A DNA stretch of 64,000 nt from Oceanospirillum sp047518265. GTDB lineage: Bacteria > Pseudomonadota > Gammaproteobacteria > Pseudomonadales > Halomonadaceae. Below are positions 7,705 through 17,485 of the stretch, piece after piece (position 1 is the stretch's first letter; each line of letters opens with the position of its first letter). The notes beneath the pieces were generated by a model. The model had not been told where the DNA came from and ran no database searches. It saw only the letters and a list, made by a program, of their open reading frames with translations. A program made the position numbers and the translations under genes. The stretch is from positions 1 through 64,000 of the forward strand of contig JAKZRG010000033.1 in assembly GCA_047518265.1 (NCBI GenBank), written 5' to 3'.

Positions 7705-8523
7705 ATGATAACGATAACTAAAACGAGAGTAATCAAGACGGTATTGGTTGTGGCTTTTATGGGCTACATTGGCTTTGTTCTGTATCTATTCCTGTCTCAG
7801 CGAGATCTACTCTACCGCCCTAGCACTACTAAACTATCAGAGGAATCATTGACGGGAAAAAGTCTGCGTTATTGGCCATCTGATGAAAACTACCGTGGAT
7901 TTACCCATATAAAAGAGGTCGATGATGCCAAGGGGACTGCCATTGTCTTTCATGGTAATGGTGGTGCGGCCCACCATAGGCGCTTTTATATTGATGCCCT
8001 TACACGACAAGGGTTCCGGGTTATTCTGGCGGAGTACCCAGGGTATGGTGGCCGTGATGGCCAACCCAGTGAAACGACCGTTGTTGATGATGCACTGGAG
8101 ACACTGAATCTCGCTTATGAGATGTACGGTGAACCCTTATTTCTTTGGGGAGAGTCTTTAGGCAGTGGTGTAGTTTCCAGCATTGCTTCTCAAACAGCAC
8201 TGCCTTTAAAAGGTTTGGCATTGCTTGTACCTTGGGATTCTTTATCTAATCTTGTCCAATCACATTATTGGTACCTTCCCACAGATTGGATGATTCTGGA
8301 TCAATATAATAGCGTTAAAAATCTTCGTCAGTTTGAAGGTAATATTGCAGTGATGCTTGCGGAGCAGGATGAGGTAATTCCCATTAGACTTGGTACTAGG
8401 CTTTTCGAATCCATAGAAACCAATAAGAGACTTTGGCTATTTGAAGGGGCGAAACACAGCACAGTGCCTACAGGAGCAGAGCAGTCATGGTGGAAGGAGG
8501 TCAGTGGTTTTATATCACAGTAA
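7705..8523 (+). CDS. membrane-anchored alpha/beta hydrolase
   Basis: A 272-residue serine hydrolase of the BEM46/YfhR-like type. An N-terminal membrane anchor (residues 8-27) is followed by the linker LLYRPSTTK. Family marks are the oxyanion stretch VFHGNGGAAHHRR, AEYPGYGG, the nucleophile elbow WGESLGSGVV (catalytic Ser), an Asp in AEQDEVIP and the catalytic His in GAKHSTV. The fold places the catalytic domain most likely in the periplasm. Substrate unknown. The ATG at 7705 was preferred over an upstream in-frame codon at 7651 because the anchor follows directly. Confidence 0.85.
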   Translation: MITITKTRVIKTVLVVAFMGYIGFVLYLFLSQRDLLYRPSTTKLSEESLTGKSLRYWPSDENYRGFTHIKEVDDAKGTAIVFHGNGGAAHHRRFYIDALTRQGFRVILAEYPGYGGRDGQPSETTVVDDALETLNLAYEMYGEPLFLWGESLGSGVVSSIASQTALPLKGLALLVPWDSLSNLVQSHYWYLPTDWMILDQYNSVKNLRQFEGNIAVMLAEQDEVIPIRLGTRLFESIETNKRLWLFEGAKHSTVPTGAEQSWWKEVSGFISQ

Positions 8524-8585
8524 AATAATGGTAGCCCTATTTTTTGTCACAGATCCTCACCTGATCAGAACCGCAGCATGGTATT

Positions 8586-10673
8586 TCAGCGACTTTCTGA
8601 CAAGCTAAGAGGTTCTATTGTTTGAATCTCAGGTTCAGGTTTACCTAGGTGGAAGCCTTGGGCATAGTCAGCATTGAGTGTCCTGACTTTGTCTAATACA
8701 GACTGTGAGTGTACAAATTCGACAATCACTTCAATACCCATCTCGTGGGCAAAATCGATGATAGAGGCTGTAATACGCTCGCTGTTCTTATCTGTATCGA
8801 TATTTTTAATCAGAGAACCATCAATTTTTAGGTAATCTACATTTAATCTAAGGATATTTTCGTAGTTGGAATAGCCGCTACCAAAATCATCAATCGCAAT
8901 TTTACAGCCAAGAGATTTGACCTGATTGATAAACTGGATAATAGCGTCAAAGTTTTCGATACCTTCTGATTCTAAGACTTCAAAGCTGATGTGTTTGCAC
9001 AATTCTGGCTGGGCCTTTAGTTTGTCTAATAGCCAGTTAACCAGGCTTTCATCTACGATATCTTCAGCAGACAGGTTTAGAGAAAAATCAGCATCTTTGT
9101 CTATAAAATAATCAAAACACTTTTCGACCATTATTCGGGTTAAAGCGGCGTAATAGTTAGCTTCTTTGGCTACATCTAAAAAGAAGAAAGGGGAGATGTA
9201 ACTGCCGTCTTCTTTACGCAGTCGTAATAGGCACTCATATTTGGCTCTGCTCTGTCCTTTTAGGCCTACGATGGGTTGGAAGAAAGCTTCAATACGATCT
9301 GTTACGATGGCCGTTCTCAATTGGTGTAGCATATCTGACTTTTTCTGAGCTTCTATCTCTAAGCCTGAGCTTTCTTCGTAGTGAATATAATTAATACGAG
9401 GATTCTTCTTAACTTGATTAAGACATATACCCGCTGTCGCCATAAAAGGTCGGTGCAATGTGCTGGAGGCCGCTAATTGGATGTGGATAGGTAGCTCTTG
9501 ATAATGGAAGGCTTGCTTCGCAGTGTGTTCGATAAGGTTCTGAAAAGCATTGGTCAAGTAGTCTTCAGAGTCTGCGTCCGGTAAGAGAACGCCAAATTCG
9601 TCGCCAGCAAGGCGAAAGACCTCAACATTTGTGCCTTTGTAATGTTCCAATAAACGTTGACTGAACTCCCTCAAAACATGGTCACCGGCTTGAGTACTAA
9701 AATAGTGATTGATACGGCCAAATTTACGTATTGTTAGGAGTAAAAATCCGCCTTTATCTATGTTCTTTTTATCATTTCTAATGCTTTGTTCGAAGCCTTG
9801 GCGGTTTGGCAGCTTGGTCATAGCATCTGTAACCATGGCTTTTTCTGTCCGTTTAAGATAAAGAATGACTACGCCTTCAGTCATCAGAATAAAGATAAAA
9901 ATAATGTAGGTGAGATAAATAATAAAGTTAGCTTCGGTTTGATCTTCTTGAGCAAAGCTCTTAATCGTACGGTTCAATAAGCCACTTAGCTTATCTTGTT
10001 GCTCTGTTAGCGCTATATGATGCTCAGTGTAGGACGGTGAATATTCTAAATAGAGCTCTGCGTGAGCGATAAGATTATTCATTAAATTATCGGGGAGGCG
10101 ATAATTACTTGATAACGTTTTAAGAGCATCAAGGTGTTGGGCAATTTTTTTGAGATTTTCACCACTGTTATGCTTATTTGATAAAGACAATAGATTATTA
10201 ATACTGAACAGATGTCGGGTGATGTTTTGTTGAGAATCAAAACGACCGGATGCCATGATTTTTTCAGTGGCTGATGGTAAATAGATACTTGAGTTGCGCA
10301 ACGTCGAATGTAGGCTTTGCCACTGTCTTAACTGAGATACTTGGTTTTTAAACTCTACAGATAGTGTTTTTAAGAGTTCGAGTGTTTTCTGGTGATGGGC
10401 TCGATTCAATTGATCGCTATTTATCAGTATTTCAATGCTTTTATTTCGATGGGATATCTGTTGATTCAGGCGATCATAATTAGGATAGTGATCAGACTTT
10501 TGTCGCATATATTCATTAAAGAGCAATGCACTTGTTTGTTCTAGATGGTGCAGATCGTAACTGATTTGATTATTGGTGGTAAATTGCTCTTTACCATGAA
10601 ACTGTAAAAACCAGAACAAGCAGGCAATGAGCAGGGTAGCGGCAATACTGAGCTGTATCTGGCGTTTAATCAT
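8586..10673 (-). CDS. GGDEF-EAL cyclic-di-GMP protein
   Basis: A 695-residue inner-membrane protein. TM1 is at ~7-24, followed by a ~220-residue helical periplasmic region and TM2 at ~250-272. The GGDEF domain (~290-440) carries AGDEF in RLAGDEFGVLLPD. The EAL domain (~460-680) carries ECL in place of EAL (KYECLLRLR), plus IDDFGSGYSN, LKIDGSLI and EFVHS. The metal- and c-di-GMP-binding acidic residues mostly remain, so phosphodiesterase activity is plausible. The altered motifs leave the activity of either domain open. The start overlaps the end of the cytochrome c peroxidase gene by 8 bases, so the two are co-transcribed and translationally coupled, suggesting a redox or peroxide link to c-di-GMP control. 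Confidence 0.92.
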   Translation of the reverse strand: MIKRQIQLSIAATLLIACLFWFLQFHGKEQFTTNNQISYDLHHLEQTSALLFNEYMRQKSDHYPNYDRLNQQISHRNKSIEILINSDQLNRAHHQKTLELLKTLSVEFKNQVSQLRQWQSLHSTLRNSSIYLPSATEKIMASGRFDSQQNITRHLFSINNLLSLSNKHNSGENLKKIAQHLDALKTLSSNYRLPDNLMNNLIAHAELYLEYSPSYTEHHIALTEQQDKLSGLLNRTIKSFAQEDQTEANFIIYLTYIIFIFILMTEGVVILYLKRTEKAMVTDAMTKLPNRQGFEQSIRNDKKNIDKGGFLLLTIRKFGRINHYFSTQAGDHVLREFSQRLLEHYKGTNVEVFRLAGDEFGVLLPDADSEDYLTNAFQNLIEHTAKQAFHYQELPIHIQLAASSTLHRPFMATAGICLNQVKKNPRINYIHYEESSGLEIEAQKKSDMLHQLRTAIVTDRIEAFFQPIVGLKGQSRAKYECLLRLRKEDGSYISPFFFLDVAKEANYYAALTRIMVEKCFDYFIDKDADFSLNLSAEDIVDESLVNWLLDKLKAQPELCKHISFEVLESEGIENFDAIIQFINQVKSLGCKIAIDDFGSGYSNYENILRLNVDYLKIDGSLIKNIDTDKNSERITASIIDFAHEMGIEVIVEFVHSQSVLDKVRTLNADYAQGFHLGKPEPEIQTIEPLSLSESR

Positions 10674-11622
10674 CGGTAGTCATAATCTCAGGTTGTTCAC
10701 CGGTTAAGGCGTGTAAAAAGTCAGAGATCTGCTTTGTTTGCGATGCAGTAATAGCTAAGCCTAAATTATAGTAGCCCATTGCGATGATTGCAGAATCTAA
10801 ATTTTCAATTGAACCATCGTGAAAATAAGGGGCAGTCAAAGCGACATTACGCAGACTGGGCACTTTAAAACGGTTTTTATCTTCCTGCCGGCCTGTTAAC
10901 TGATACCTGTCATCCTGTTGTTTAGTATAGGGGTATGGAGTGATAACACCTATTTTCTGGAACGAATTTCCACCGATGTTTTGTCCATTATGGCAACTGA
11001 TACAGCCCAGTGATTTAAATAACTGGTAGCCTTTTTCCTCGCTCTGGGTGAGTTTTACCTCTCCGCGAAGATAACGATCAAATTTAGCGTTGGGAGTTAC
11101 CAGTGCTTTTTGATATTCCGCTAAGGCTTTGGCTATTTGGTTTGAAGTTATGGGACTTTCTTTAAAGACGCGTTTAAATTCATTTGTGTATTCGGCTTGC
11201 TTGTTAAGTCTTTGCACCAGTATAGGCAGTGACAGGCCCATTTCGATAGGGTTCTGGATTGGGAGCAGTGATTGTTTTTCTAGATCTTCAACTCGCCCAT
11301 TCCAAAACTGGGCAAAGTTATAGCGTACATTTAAGACTGTCGGAGCGTTCATATGCCCCTTTTGGCCTTTGATGCCAATAGAGACAGGTTTTGGCTCAGC
11401 CCCGCCGTGAGTAAAGTTGTGGCAGGATGCACAAGATAGGCTTTTATCCAAAGACAATAAAGGATCAAAAAATAGCTTTTTTCCTAACTTAGCTAAAGCC
11501 ATTTGGTACGTGGGGGCCTGTGGCAGAGGTGATATTGGCTCGGCAGCACTTGTCGTCTGGATAAGTAGACTTGAGAAAATAATAGCGACAAGTAAGTACT
11601 TCAAGATTATCGGCTTCTCCAT
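10666..11622 (-). CDS. di-heme cytochrome c peroxidase family protein
   Basis: A 318-residue periplasmic enzyme of the CCP/MauG family. A signal peptide (about 1-27) is followed by the first heme site CASCH (64-68) in SLSCASCHNFTHGGAEP, a second CISCHNGQNIGG site near 215, and a VPSLRNVALTAPYFHDG block. CCPs reduce H2O2 using electrons from small cytochromes, while MauG-like members oxidise other substrates. The family's Met/His axial ligand near GSIENL cannot be judged. It is the first gene of a two-gene operon with the GGDEF-EAL gene. Confidence 0.9.
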   Translation of the reverse strand: MEKPIILKYLLVAIIFSSLLIQTTSAAEPISPLPQAPTYQMALAKLGKKLFFDPLLSLDKSLSCASCHNFTHGGAEPKPVSIGIKGQKGHMNAPTVLNVRYNFAQFWNGRVEDLEKQSLLPIQNPIEMGLSLPILVQRLNKQAEYTNEFKRVFKESPITSNQIAKALAEYQKALVTPNAKFDRYLRGEVKLTQSEEKGYQLFKSLGCISCHNGQNIGGNSFQKIGVITPYPYTKQQDDRYQLTGRQEDKNRFKVPSLRNVALTAPYFHDGSIENLDSAIIAMGYYNLGLAITASQTKQISDFLHALTGEQPEIMTTDD

Positions 11623-11827
11623 GTTGACGACAGAAAACGCAAACTTATTTTAGTAGTGATTAATTTTTGTCTATCTTATATTCCCTTAACCATAGAATCA
11701 AATAACCTTGCTTTAAATAGTGTTTTTGTAGGCCGCTATTTGTATCAATCTTATCTATGGTGATGTATTTGTGGTGAAGGTTAAGGTAAGGGCTTGGTGC
11801 AGTGAGTGGGGTTTAATTGAGATGATA

Positions 11828-11855
11828 GAGCAACACCATAAGGATGGTGTTGCTC
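11828..11855 (-). terminator. Strong hairpin downstream of the anchor-I lipoprotein gene
   Basis: GAGCAACACCAT (11828-11839) pairs perfectly with ATGGTGTTGCTC (11844-11855). The stem is long, but the following T-run is poor on the minus strand. The remaining gap up to 11622 shows nothing recognisable. Confidence 0.55.
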
Positions 11856-11904
11856 CGTTTAAATGCTAAAGAGTCTCTGAAAACCTGAATCAGAGGCAGT
11901 CGAA

Positions 11905-13473
11905 TTAATCTCGACGACCAACAGCGATGGCGACAACGCCATTTTTAACAGAGACGCTTTGCAGATCATCGGCATACTGTGAAAAATCGATATGCCCTTT
12001 AATCGACAGCCCCATGGAGCGGTTGACATCTAATATATCAATGCGTTTTTTCTCGCCATTGGTAACATACAAGGCTTGTTCTTCAGGGCTATAGGCAATG
12101 ATTTCAGCGGCACCCTTGTCAAAACTACCCAGTGTTATGCTGCTTAATTTGTTCAAATGGCCGCTGTTAGCCAATTGATACAGGCTAACGCTGGAGCTCA
12201 TTTCATTAGCAACGGCTAGTAAGTGTTTGCCCGCTTGTTGGAAGGTCACCATTCCCTCTGGTTCTAGGTCTCCAGCATTTTCAGGTGCTTGGCTATAGTC
12301 AATATCATTAAAGTATTGCACCTGATAGGCGTTGCTAGGATGGGTGATATCGTAAACAAAGATGCCTCCCTGTTTTTCCAAGCCAATATAGGCAAAGTGT
12401 TTGTTATCAATATTGGCAAGGGCCAATGCTTCTGGTTCGGCGCCTTTTTTCAGACTGCGAGCATCGATACCTTCAAAGAAGTAGCCACTTTTGTCATCGT
12501 CTACACGAGTGTTAAATTGTTTTGCATGATGAGTGGCGAGTGTCTCTTCAAAATCAGAACCACTATCAAAAATCAGTTTACCTTGGGCGTCTCGAATAGA
12601 GAATGAACGGGTACCTGCCATGTACAGTTGTTGATAGATGCCAGCCTTATTCTTGCCCATATCACTGAAGACACGTAGTGACTTGCTATCATTCTCGGAT
12701 AAAGCCGATTTTAAGTAAGGAGAAAGTAAAGAGTTCCCCTTTTTGTCTTTTAGTTTTTTGGCTTTGGTGTAGTCTTCCCAAGCGTCGTATTCTCGATCAT
12801 CGCCCTCATTGGCAGTGACTAAATAATCCTGGCCGTTAACATGGTAAGAGGCGATGGTATCCGGTTGGTATAAAGCAAAGATTCCATAAGGGTTGTTCTT
12901 TTTAGGTTGTGCTTTACCGTCCGCTGAAATATCGACTGCTTGGCCACGCCATTCTACGGCACCTAAGTCTTCTACTGAGGTAATCGCTTTTTCTTTTAGG
13001 TCAATAATGGCAATTGCATTATTTTCTTGTAGAGAGACCCAGGCCTTGGTTCCGGCTTTATTGACGGCAACATATTCTGGTTCCAGATCTTGCTGTGCTG
13101 TACTGCCTGGCTTAATACGAACGGTATTACTGATGCTGGTATTATCGAAGCCTAGGGTGGTGACTTCCGATACGGTTTTATTTTTGGCTAGCTGAATAAT
13201 ACTGACCGAGCCCTCTGGATCAGAGCTATAATCATCCGTAGGTTCCCCTTCATTAGCGACAATAAGTTGCTGATTGTCGATGAACCGTACCATATCTGGC
13301 AGGTTACCAACATTTGCCGCATCAAGAAACTTGCCATCAGTACTGTATAGAAGGATTTTGCCTCCTCCTATATCAGGGTTTACCACTGTTGTTGATTCAG
13401 TTTTAACGGTGTTTGTCATGCAGCCCGTTAGTAAAATAGCGCTAATTGCAGTGGCTAATACCTGTGCTCTCAT
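11905..13473 (-). CDS. choice-of-anchor I-like lipoprotein (beta-propeller)
   Basis: A 522-residue secreted lipoprotein. A lipobox (LLTGC near residue 18) follows a short signal. Repeated propeller blades hold conserved NEGEPTDDYSSDPEGSVSI, TANEGDDREYDAW and LEPEGM motifs typical of the choice-of-anchor I / MSMEG-like beta-propeller family, often found attached to phosphatases or nucleases. The usual fused catalytic domain is absent, so this is a stand-alone propeller. Acidic DDREY and EGDD clusters suggest metal binding. It is monocistronic, with the small repeat at 13506-13542 about 30 bases before its start. Function unknown. Confidence 0.8.
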   Translation of the reverse strand: MRAQVLATAISAILLTGCMTNTVKTESTTVVNPDIGGGKILLYSTDGKFLDAANVGNLPDMVRFIDNQQLIVANEGEPTDDYSSDPEGSVSIIQLAKNKTVSEVTTLGFDNTSISNTVRIKPGSTAQQDLEPEYVAVNKAGTKAWVSLQENNAIAIIDLKEKAITSVEDLGAVEWRGQAVDISADGKAQPKKNNPYGIFALYQPDTIASYHVNGQDYLVTANEGDDREYDAWEDYTKAKKLKDKKGNSLLSPYLKSALSENDSKSLRVFSDMGKNKAGIYQQLYMAGTRSFSIRDAQGKLIFDSGSDFEETLATHHAKQFNTRVDDDKSGYFFEGIDARSLKKGAEPEALALANIDNKHFAYIGLEKQGGIFVYDITHPSNAYQVQYFNDIDYSQAPENAGDLEPEGMVTFQQAGKHLLAVANEMSSSVSLYQLANSGHLNKLSSITLGSFDKGAAEIIAYSPEEQALYVTNGEKKRIDILDVNRSMGLSIKGHIDFSQYADDLQSVSVKNGVVAIAVGRRD

Positions 13474-13505
13474 CTTGTGATAACTCTTAACTGAATTTAT
13501 TATTT

Positions 13506-13542
13506 GAAGCCAGAAAGTACTTCTTCAAAGGCTCCCTAGGGT
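13506..13542. repeat. 37-bp promoter-proximal repeat, copy a
   Basis: This stretch, with GCCAGAAAGTACTTCTTC followed by GGCTCCCTAGGG, recurs at 19242-19278 with one difference. In both places it sits about 30 bases upstream of a leftward gene start, in the 5' leader or promoter. GAAGCC/GGCTCC form a weak stem. Confidence 0.6.
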
Positions 13543-13620
13543 AGCTACTATTGCCTAGCTAGATGTAATACAGATGACAGGAATATGAAATAAACAAGGC
13601 AGATATACAGAGCATTAAAA

Positions 13621-13664
13621 CAAAAAAGCACCGCTACCTGTTTAAGTGGGTAGCAGTGCTTTTT
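13621..13664. terminator. Bidirectional intrinsic terminator
   Basis: AAAAAGCAC and GCTACC pair with GGTAGC and GTGCTTTTT, giving a long stem with A-tract and T-tract on either side. It separates the divergently spaced genes around 13.5-13.8 kb. Confidence 0.75.
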
Positions 13665-13753
13665 AAGCACCTGAACAAAAGTATTTCGATATTTTCCGGC
13701 CAATGGCCGGAAAATATGGGTGTTTTTTGTAGAAAAACTTCTATCTGAGTGCT
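13665..13753. repeat. Hairpin repeat family copy H2
   Basis: This is the best-formed copy. The outer arms AAGCAC/GTGCTT lie beside CTGAACAAAAGTATTTCG, and the inner arms ATATTTTCCGGCC (13689-13701) and GGCCGGAAAATAT (13705-13717) are perfect complements around AAT. The right side contains AGAAAAACTTCTATC. Confidence 0.75.
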
Positions 13754-13771
13754 TCGTTCAAGGTGGGGAGA

Positions 13772-14839
13772 TTAGTCTGCAGCAGGAGTATCTGCACCAT
13801 GCCAGCGGTAGTGGTGATTGGCCTTTTTACTGACGAGACCTTCATCCATCAATTGTTTGAACAGTTCATCTGCTTCTTCTGGATCAATTTTGAGTAAAGA
13901 GATAATCGCTTTTTTACTGCAATTGATCTGCTTACTATCCAGTGCTTCAATCGCTTGTTGGTATAGGCTGATTGGCTCTGGTTCTTTTACCTCTTCTGCG
14001 ATTATCTCAGCTTCGCTCTCATTTTCAGCCTCTGCTGCTTCCATAACCACTTGATGAGTTAGTAGCTTAGGCGGTTCAGGTAGGTCTTCAGAATCAAGTG
14101 TAACGGGTTCTCTATGATGAAAGCGTTGACGGAAGCGATGCTCTTCACCAATTAGGCTAATAAAGAAGGCCGCGAAGAAATCTAATAAAATCGATAGGAA
14201 AACAACTAAGCCTAGCTTTGCCGTTTGAGTATCTGTGCCCATTGATTTTGCCAGGCTATCAATCAGACCTAAGACTGACCCTTGGCTTACAACTGGTAAG
14301 CTGTCTCTTTTTTGCGCTAATTCTTGTTGCTGTTTACGAAGATCGTTGTTCTCTTGCTGAATACGCTTTAAGCCAATAGCGATTCGGCTCATCTCAATAT
14401 ACTTTTTGCCTGCTTCATTGTTCAGAGCAATCTGCTGGTCAATGGCTTCAATCTGTAGATTAAAGGCATTAATCTTACTTTCCTGAATATTAACGTGATT
14501 TTGTGCTTTATTGGTCGCGCTATTAATACCACCAATAGAGCCACCAATTGATATTGCCGCTAAGATCCCATAGAAAATAAGTGCTGATAGGGCGCTAGGG
14601 TAGTTACGACGAGAGAGACGTTCACCTACCTCATACCAAGCAAAGAATTTGCCCAGTTCAAAGATAATGGCCAAGCTGCCAAACAGTGCCATCATCAACC
14701 AATCATCATCAATGGATAAGAATAGCAACAGAGAGAAAAAGATAGAGGTTAAAACCGATGCGGTGGTAAAGCTATAAACGGTCCACATGGCAAATTTAGA
14801 TTTTGGATATCGGATGGGTAACTTGTCGTTGTAAAGCAT
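13772..14839 (-). CDS. four-TM membrane protein with coiled coil and C-terminal wHTH-like domain
   Basis: A 355-residue protein without a family I recognise. There are three clustered membrane segments in the first ~105 residues, a periplasmic or cytoplasmic coiled coil (~110-185, rich in Q, N, E, K), and another membrane segment near 205-225 (LVVFLSILLDFFAAFFISLI). An acidic Glu-rich linker (~260-285) leads to a C-terminal ~70 residues (IEALDSKQINCSKKAIISLL, EEADELFKQLMDEGLV, HHYRWHG) that look like a small winged-helix module. The layout resembles Spy/phage-type membrane anchors, but no role can be stated. Confidence 0.7.
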   Translation of the reverse strand: MLYNDKLPIRYPKSKFAMWTVYSFTTASVLTSIFFSLLLFLSIDDDWLMMALFGSLAIIFELGKFFAWYEVGERLSRRNYPSALSALIFYGILAAISIGGSIGGINSATNKAQNHVNIQESKINAFNLQIEAIDQQIALNNEAGKKYIEMSRIAIGLKRIQQENNDLRKQQQELAQKRDSLPVVSQGSVLGLIDSLAKSMGTDTQTAKLGLVVFLSILLDFFAAFFISLIGEEHRFRQRFHHREPVTLDSEDLPEPPKLLTHQVVMEAAEAENESEAEIIAEEVKEPEPISLYQQAIEALDSKQINCSKKAIISLLKIDPEEADELFKQLMDEGLVSKKANHHYRWHGADTPAAD

Positions 14840-15131
14840 AAAAAAATCAGAATCTCAGAACGTATGATTGCAGGCAGGCCAACATATGTCCTGCGAAAAG
14901 GGCGCTAAGCATACCCTAAAATCGATGAAAATCTAGGGTGAAACCCAATCTATCCGTAAATTTATGCCTGATTTTAAAGGCTTTATTCAGGATTGTGATC
15001 GTTTAGCGCTTTTTTAGAAAAAAATGGGCCCTATTTCTTGGTGAAGAGATAGTCGGTAGGCAGTCGATAGGGCCTCTGAATTTGTAATGATGCTAACTTA
15101 TTGCCTTTTTACGACAAACCATTTAGGCATT

Positions 15132-16373
15132 TTAAGGAGTATTAAGCTCCGCTAGTTGTGTTTTTACCTCAATCCATTGAGACATAAACTGGGTACTGCG
15201 ATGTTGATGGTGGCGTAACATCTGTCCTGTAAAGTTTGCCAAGCGTTCACTTTCTATATTGCCATCCAGTGTTTGAATACGCTGAATCAAGGCGCTCCCT
15301 AAGGGTTTACGGTCATAGCGTTGTTTTAATAGGGTATAGCCAGAGCTTTGAGCCTGTAGCCACTGTTGTTGGTCTTGATATAAGGCTACGGCTGCGTCGG
15401 CAATTTCTTGGGGTGTTTCACCGATATGACCTGGCCAATCCAGCTCCCCTTTCATCGCCTCAGCGCCGATAGGCGTGGTGATACTTGGAGTGCCGTTAAG
15501 CATGGCATCGGCTAGCTTGCCTTTAATGCCCGCACCAAACCGGAGAGGGGCTAAGCAGATGCGGGCCTGTTGCATCACTTGATGCACATCTTCAGCCCAA
15601 CCTTTTACCAGAAAACCCTTTTTAGGGTTGTGCAGCTGTGTCGCTTTGGGAGGAGGGTAGGCACCATAGATATGCAGTTCCGCATTGGGTAATTGTTGAC
15701 GAATCAATGGCCAGATATCGGAATTAAGGTAGCGTACCGCATCCCAATTAGGGGCGTGACGGAAATTACCAATAGAGATAAAGTGCTGACGCTCTTCAAA
15801 GGTGACAGAATTGGAGAGCGATTCTGTATCCAACATAAAAGGTAGGTGGTGCAGTAGTTGCGCCGGTACAGAGAACTGTTTTTGTAGTAACTCAATCTCA
15901 TAATCTGAAATCATTAGTGACAGATCACAACGATAAATAGAGGCTATTTCACGTTTAGCCATATCGGAACAAAGATCTGCTGGTATCATAGCTCTGTCTT
16001 GCTTCAACGCCTGATGGCGAGCATCCCTTAAACAATGCAGATCACTGCTTTCTAGAATACGTAAAGCTTTTGGGCAGTGCTTCTCTACTCGCCAACCAAA
16101 TTGCTCTTCCATCATAAATCGATCGAATAGAACGATATCCGGCTGAAGTTGGCTGACATATTGATCAAAGCTGGCACAGTTAAGCGTAATCGCCGCAGTG
16201 GTGACATTATAAGGGGATAGATCATCCATGTGGTCACTGAGCTGTGCGGGGCTGGCAAAAGTAATCATCCAGTTTTGTTGATGAAATAGCTCGATAAGCT
16301 CCATCATCCGGCCTCCGGCGGCAGAGGATCGAGATTCTGGCCAGACATAGCCGATAATCAAAACTGTTTTCAT
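15132..16373 (-). CDS. GT4-family glycosyltransferase
   Basis: A 413-residue cytoplasmic or membrane-associated glycosyltransferase. It starts at ATG 16373; the TTG two codons earlier is less likely. The N-terminal domain opens with VLIIGYVWPESRSSAAGGRM. The C-terminal GT-B half carries FISIGNFRHAPNWDAVRYL, ELHIYGAYPP, FLVKGWAEDV and LAPLRFGAGIKGKLADAM, the nucleotide-sugar binding E/PxRxGxGxKxK-type block. The sugar donor and acceptor cannot be named. No polysaccharide cluster surrounds it, so it may decorate a surface glycan by itself. It is divergent from the EamA transporter. The ~290-base gap 14840-15131 holds only a weak hairpin (GGGCCC...GGGCC) near 15030-15075. Confidence 0.85.
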   Translation of the reverse strand: MKTVLIIGYVWPESRSSAAGGRMMELIELFHQQNWMITFASPAQLSDHMDDLSPYNVTTAAITLNCASFDQYVSQLQPDIVLFDRFMMEEQFGWRVEKHCPKALRILESSDLHCLRDARHQALKQDRAMIPADLCSDMAKREIASIYRCDLSLMISDYEIELLQKQFSVPAQLLHHLPFMLDTESLSNSVTFEERQHFISIGNFRHAPNWDAVRYLNSDIWPLIRQQLPNAELHIYGAYPPPKATQLHNPKKGFLVKGWAEDVHQVMQQARICLAPLRFGAGIKGKLADAMLNGTPSITTPIGAEAMKGELDWPGHIGETPQEIADAAVALYQDQQQWLQAQSSGYTLLKQRYDRKPLGSALIQRIQTLDGNIESERLANFTGQMLRHHQHRSTQFMSQWIEVKTQLAELNTP

Positions 16374-16570
16374 GATCAATTAATTTCCATTAATAAAAGC
16401 GGTGTCAATAAAACGAGGGGGACATTGTAAACTGCTTTTGTCTCTACGGCATTTTTTGTTGGGGCAGTTCTTTGTAGGAGGTGATAGGCTCTCTGTTTAT
16501 TGGTTATTACGACTTAGGTAGGGTTATTTAAATTTCACCCTGTTTGGTTTGTTTGCAGTGTAAAGGAAAG

Positions 16571-17485
16571 ATGGAATTGAGTAATTCACCTCGTAACTAT
16601 TTAGTTATCGGTTATTTTTGTGCGCTGGCAGCCACCTTGATTTGGTCTGGAAATTTTATTGTGGCTAGAGGATTAAGTGAGAGTGTTCCGCCGGTCAGCT
16701 TAGCTTTTTGGCGTTGGATCGTGGCAGTGTTGGTATTTTTACCCTTTGCCCTTAAGCCAACCCTAAGAGAGTGGCCTTTTATTCGGAAAAACTTAACCTA
16801 TCTCTGTGTGACAGCCTTCTTGGGCGTGACCGTGTTTAATACCTTGATCTATATTGCGGGTCACTCAACAACAGCGATTAATCTGTCGCTAATTGCTATT
16901 ACCTTCCCAATGTTTGTCATTATTTTTGCTCGAGTTTTTTTAGGCGAAGCTCTGAATCTCAATAAAATACTGGGTATTATCTTAGTGGTTTTAGGTGTTT
17001 TGCTCTTGGTGAGTAAAGGGCAGTTAGCTAATCTATCAGAATTAGTTTTGGCGAGAGGTGATCTCTGGATGTTGATTGCGGCGATTAGCTTTGCCGCTTA
17101 TAGCATCTTGGTAAAGAGTAAACCGGTAGAACTGAGTGGTTGGACGTTTCAGTTCAGTACTTTCATTATTGGTTTGTTATTTTTATTGCCTTTTTATCTT
17201 TGGGAGGCAAACCGTTCGGATTTCTCTATCTGGCAGGTCAATATTCAAGCCTTATCAGCGATTCTTTATGTTGGAGTAATGGCATCACTCATCGCATATA
17301 TCATTTGGGGCAAAGCCATTGAGATTCTTGGCCCATCCCAATGTTCCCTTGTGTACTACACCTTACCTGTTTTTAGTGGGTTAGCAGCCTACCTATTTTT
17401 GGATGAGCAGATAGGCATGATCCACTTAGGGAGTATGTTGTTAATTTTGATGGGGGTGTTATTGGCGCTCAAGCGAGCGTCTTAG
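16571..17485 (+). CDS. EamA/DMT-family transporter
   Basis: A 304-residue inner-membrane protein with about ten membrane helices and two EamA repeats. The first is GYFCALAATLIWSGNFIVAR and the second begins near LWMLIAAISFAAYSILVK. The family exports metabolites such as amino acids; the substrate is not inferable. ATG 16571 follows AAGGAAAG directly; the longer frame to 16544 is less likely. The stop overlaps the convergent kinase-phosphatase gene by 4 bases. Confidence 0.88.
   Translation: MELSNSPRNYLVIGYFCALAATLIWSGNFIVARGLSESVPPVSLAFWRWIVAVLVFLPFALKPTLREWPFIRKNLTYLCVTAFLGVTVFNTLIYIAGHSTTAINLSLIAITFPMFVIIFARVFLGEALNLNKILGIILVVLGVLLLVSKGQLANLSELVLARGDLWMLIAAISFAAYSILVKSKPVELSGWTFQFSTFIIGLLFLLPFYLWEANRSDFSIWQVNIQALSAILYVGVMASLIAYIIWGKAIEILGPSQCSLVYYTLPVFSGLAAYLFLDEQIGMIHLGSMLLILMGVLLALKRAS

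Noticed and set aside
12289..12606. Plus-strand ORFs opposite the anchor-I lipoprotein (e.g. 12289-12606)
   Set aside because: They are shadows of the strong minus-strand gene, without ribosome sites or family resemblance.
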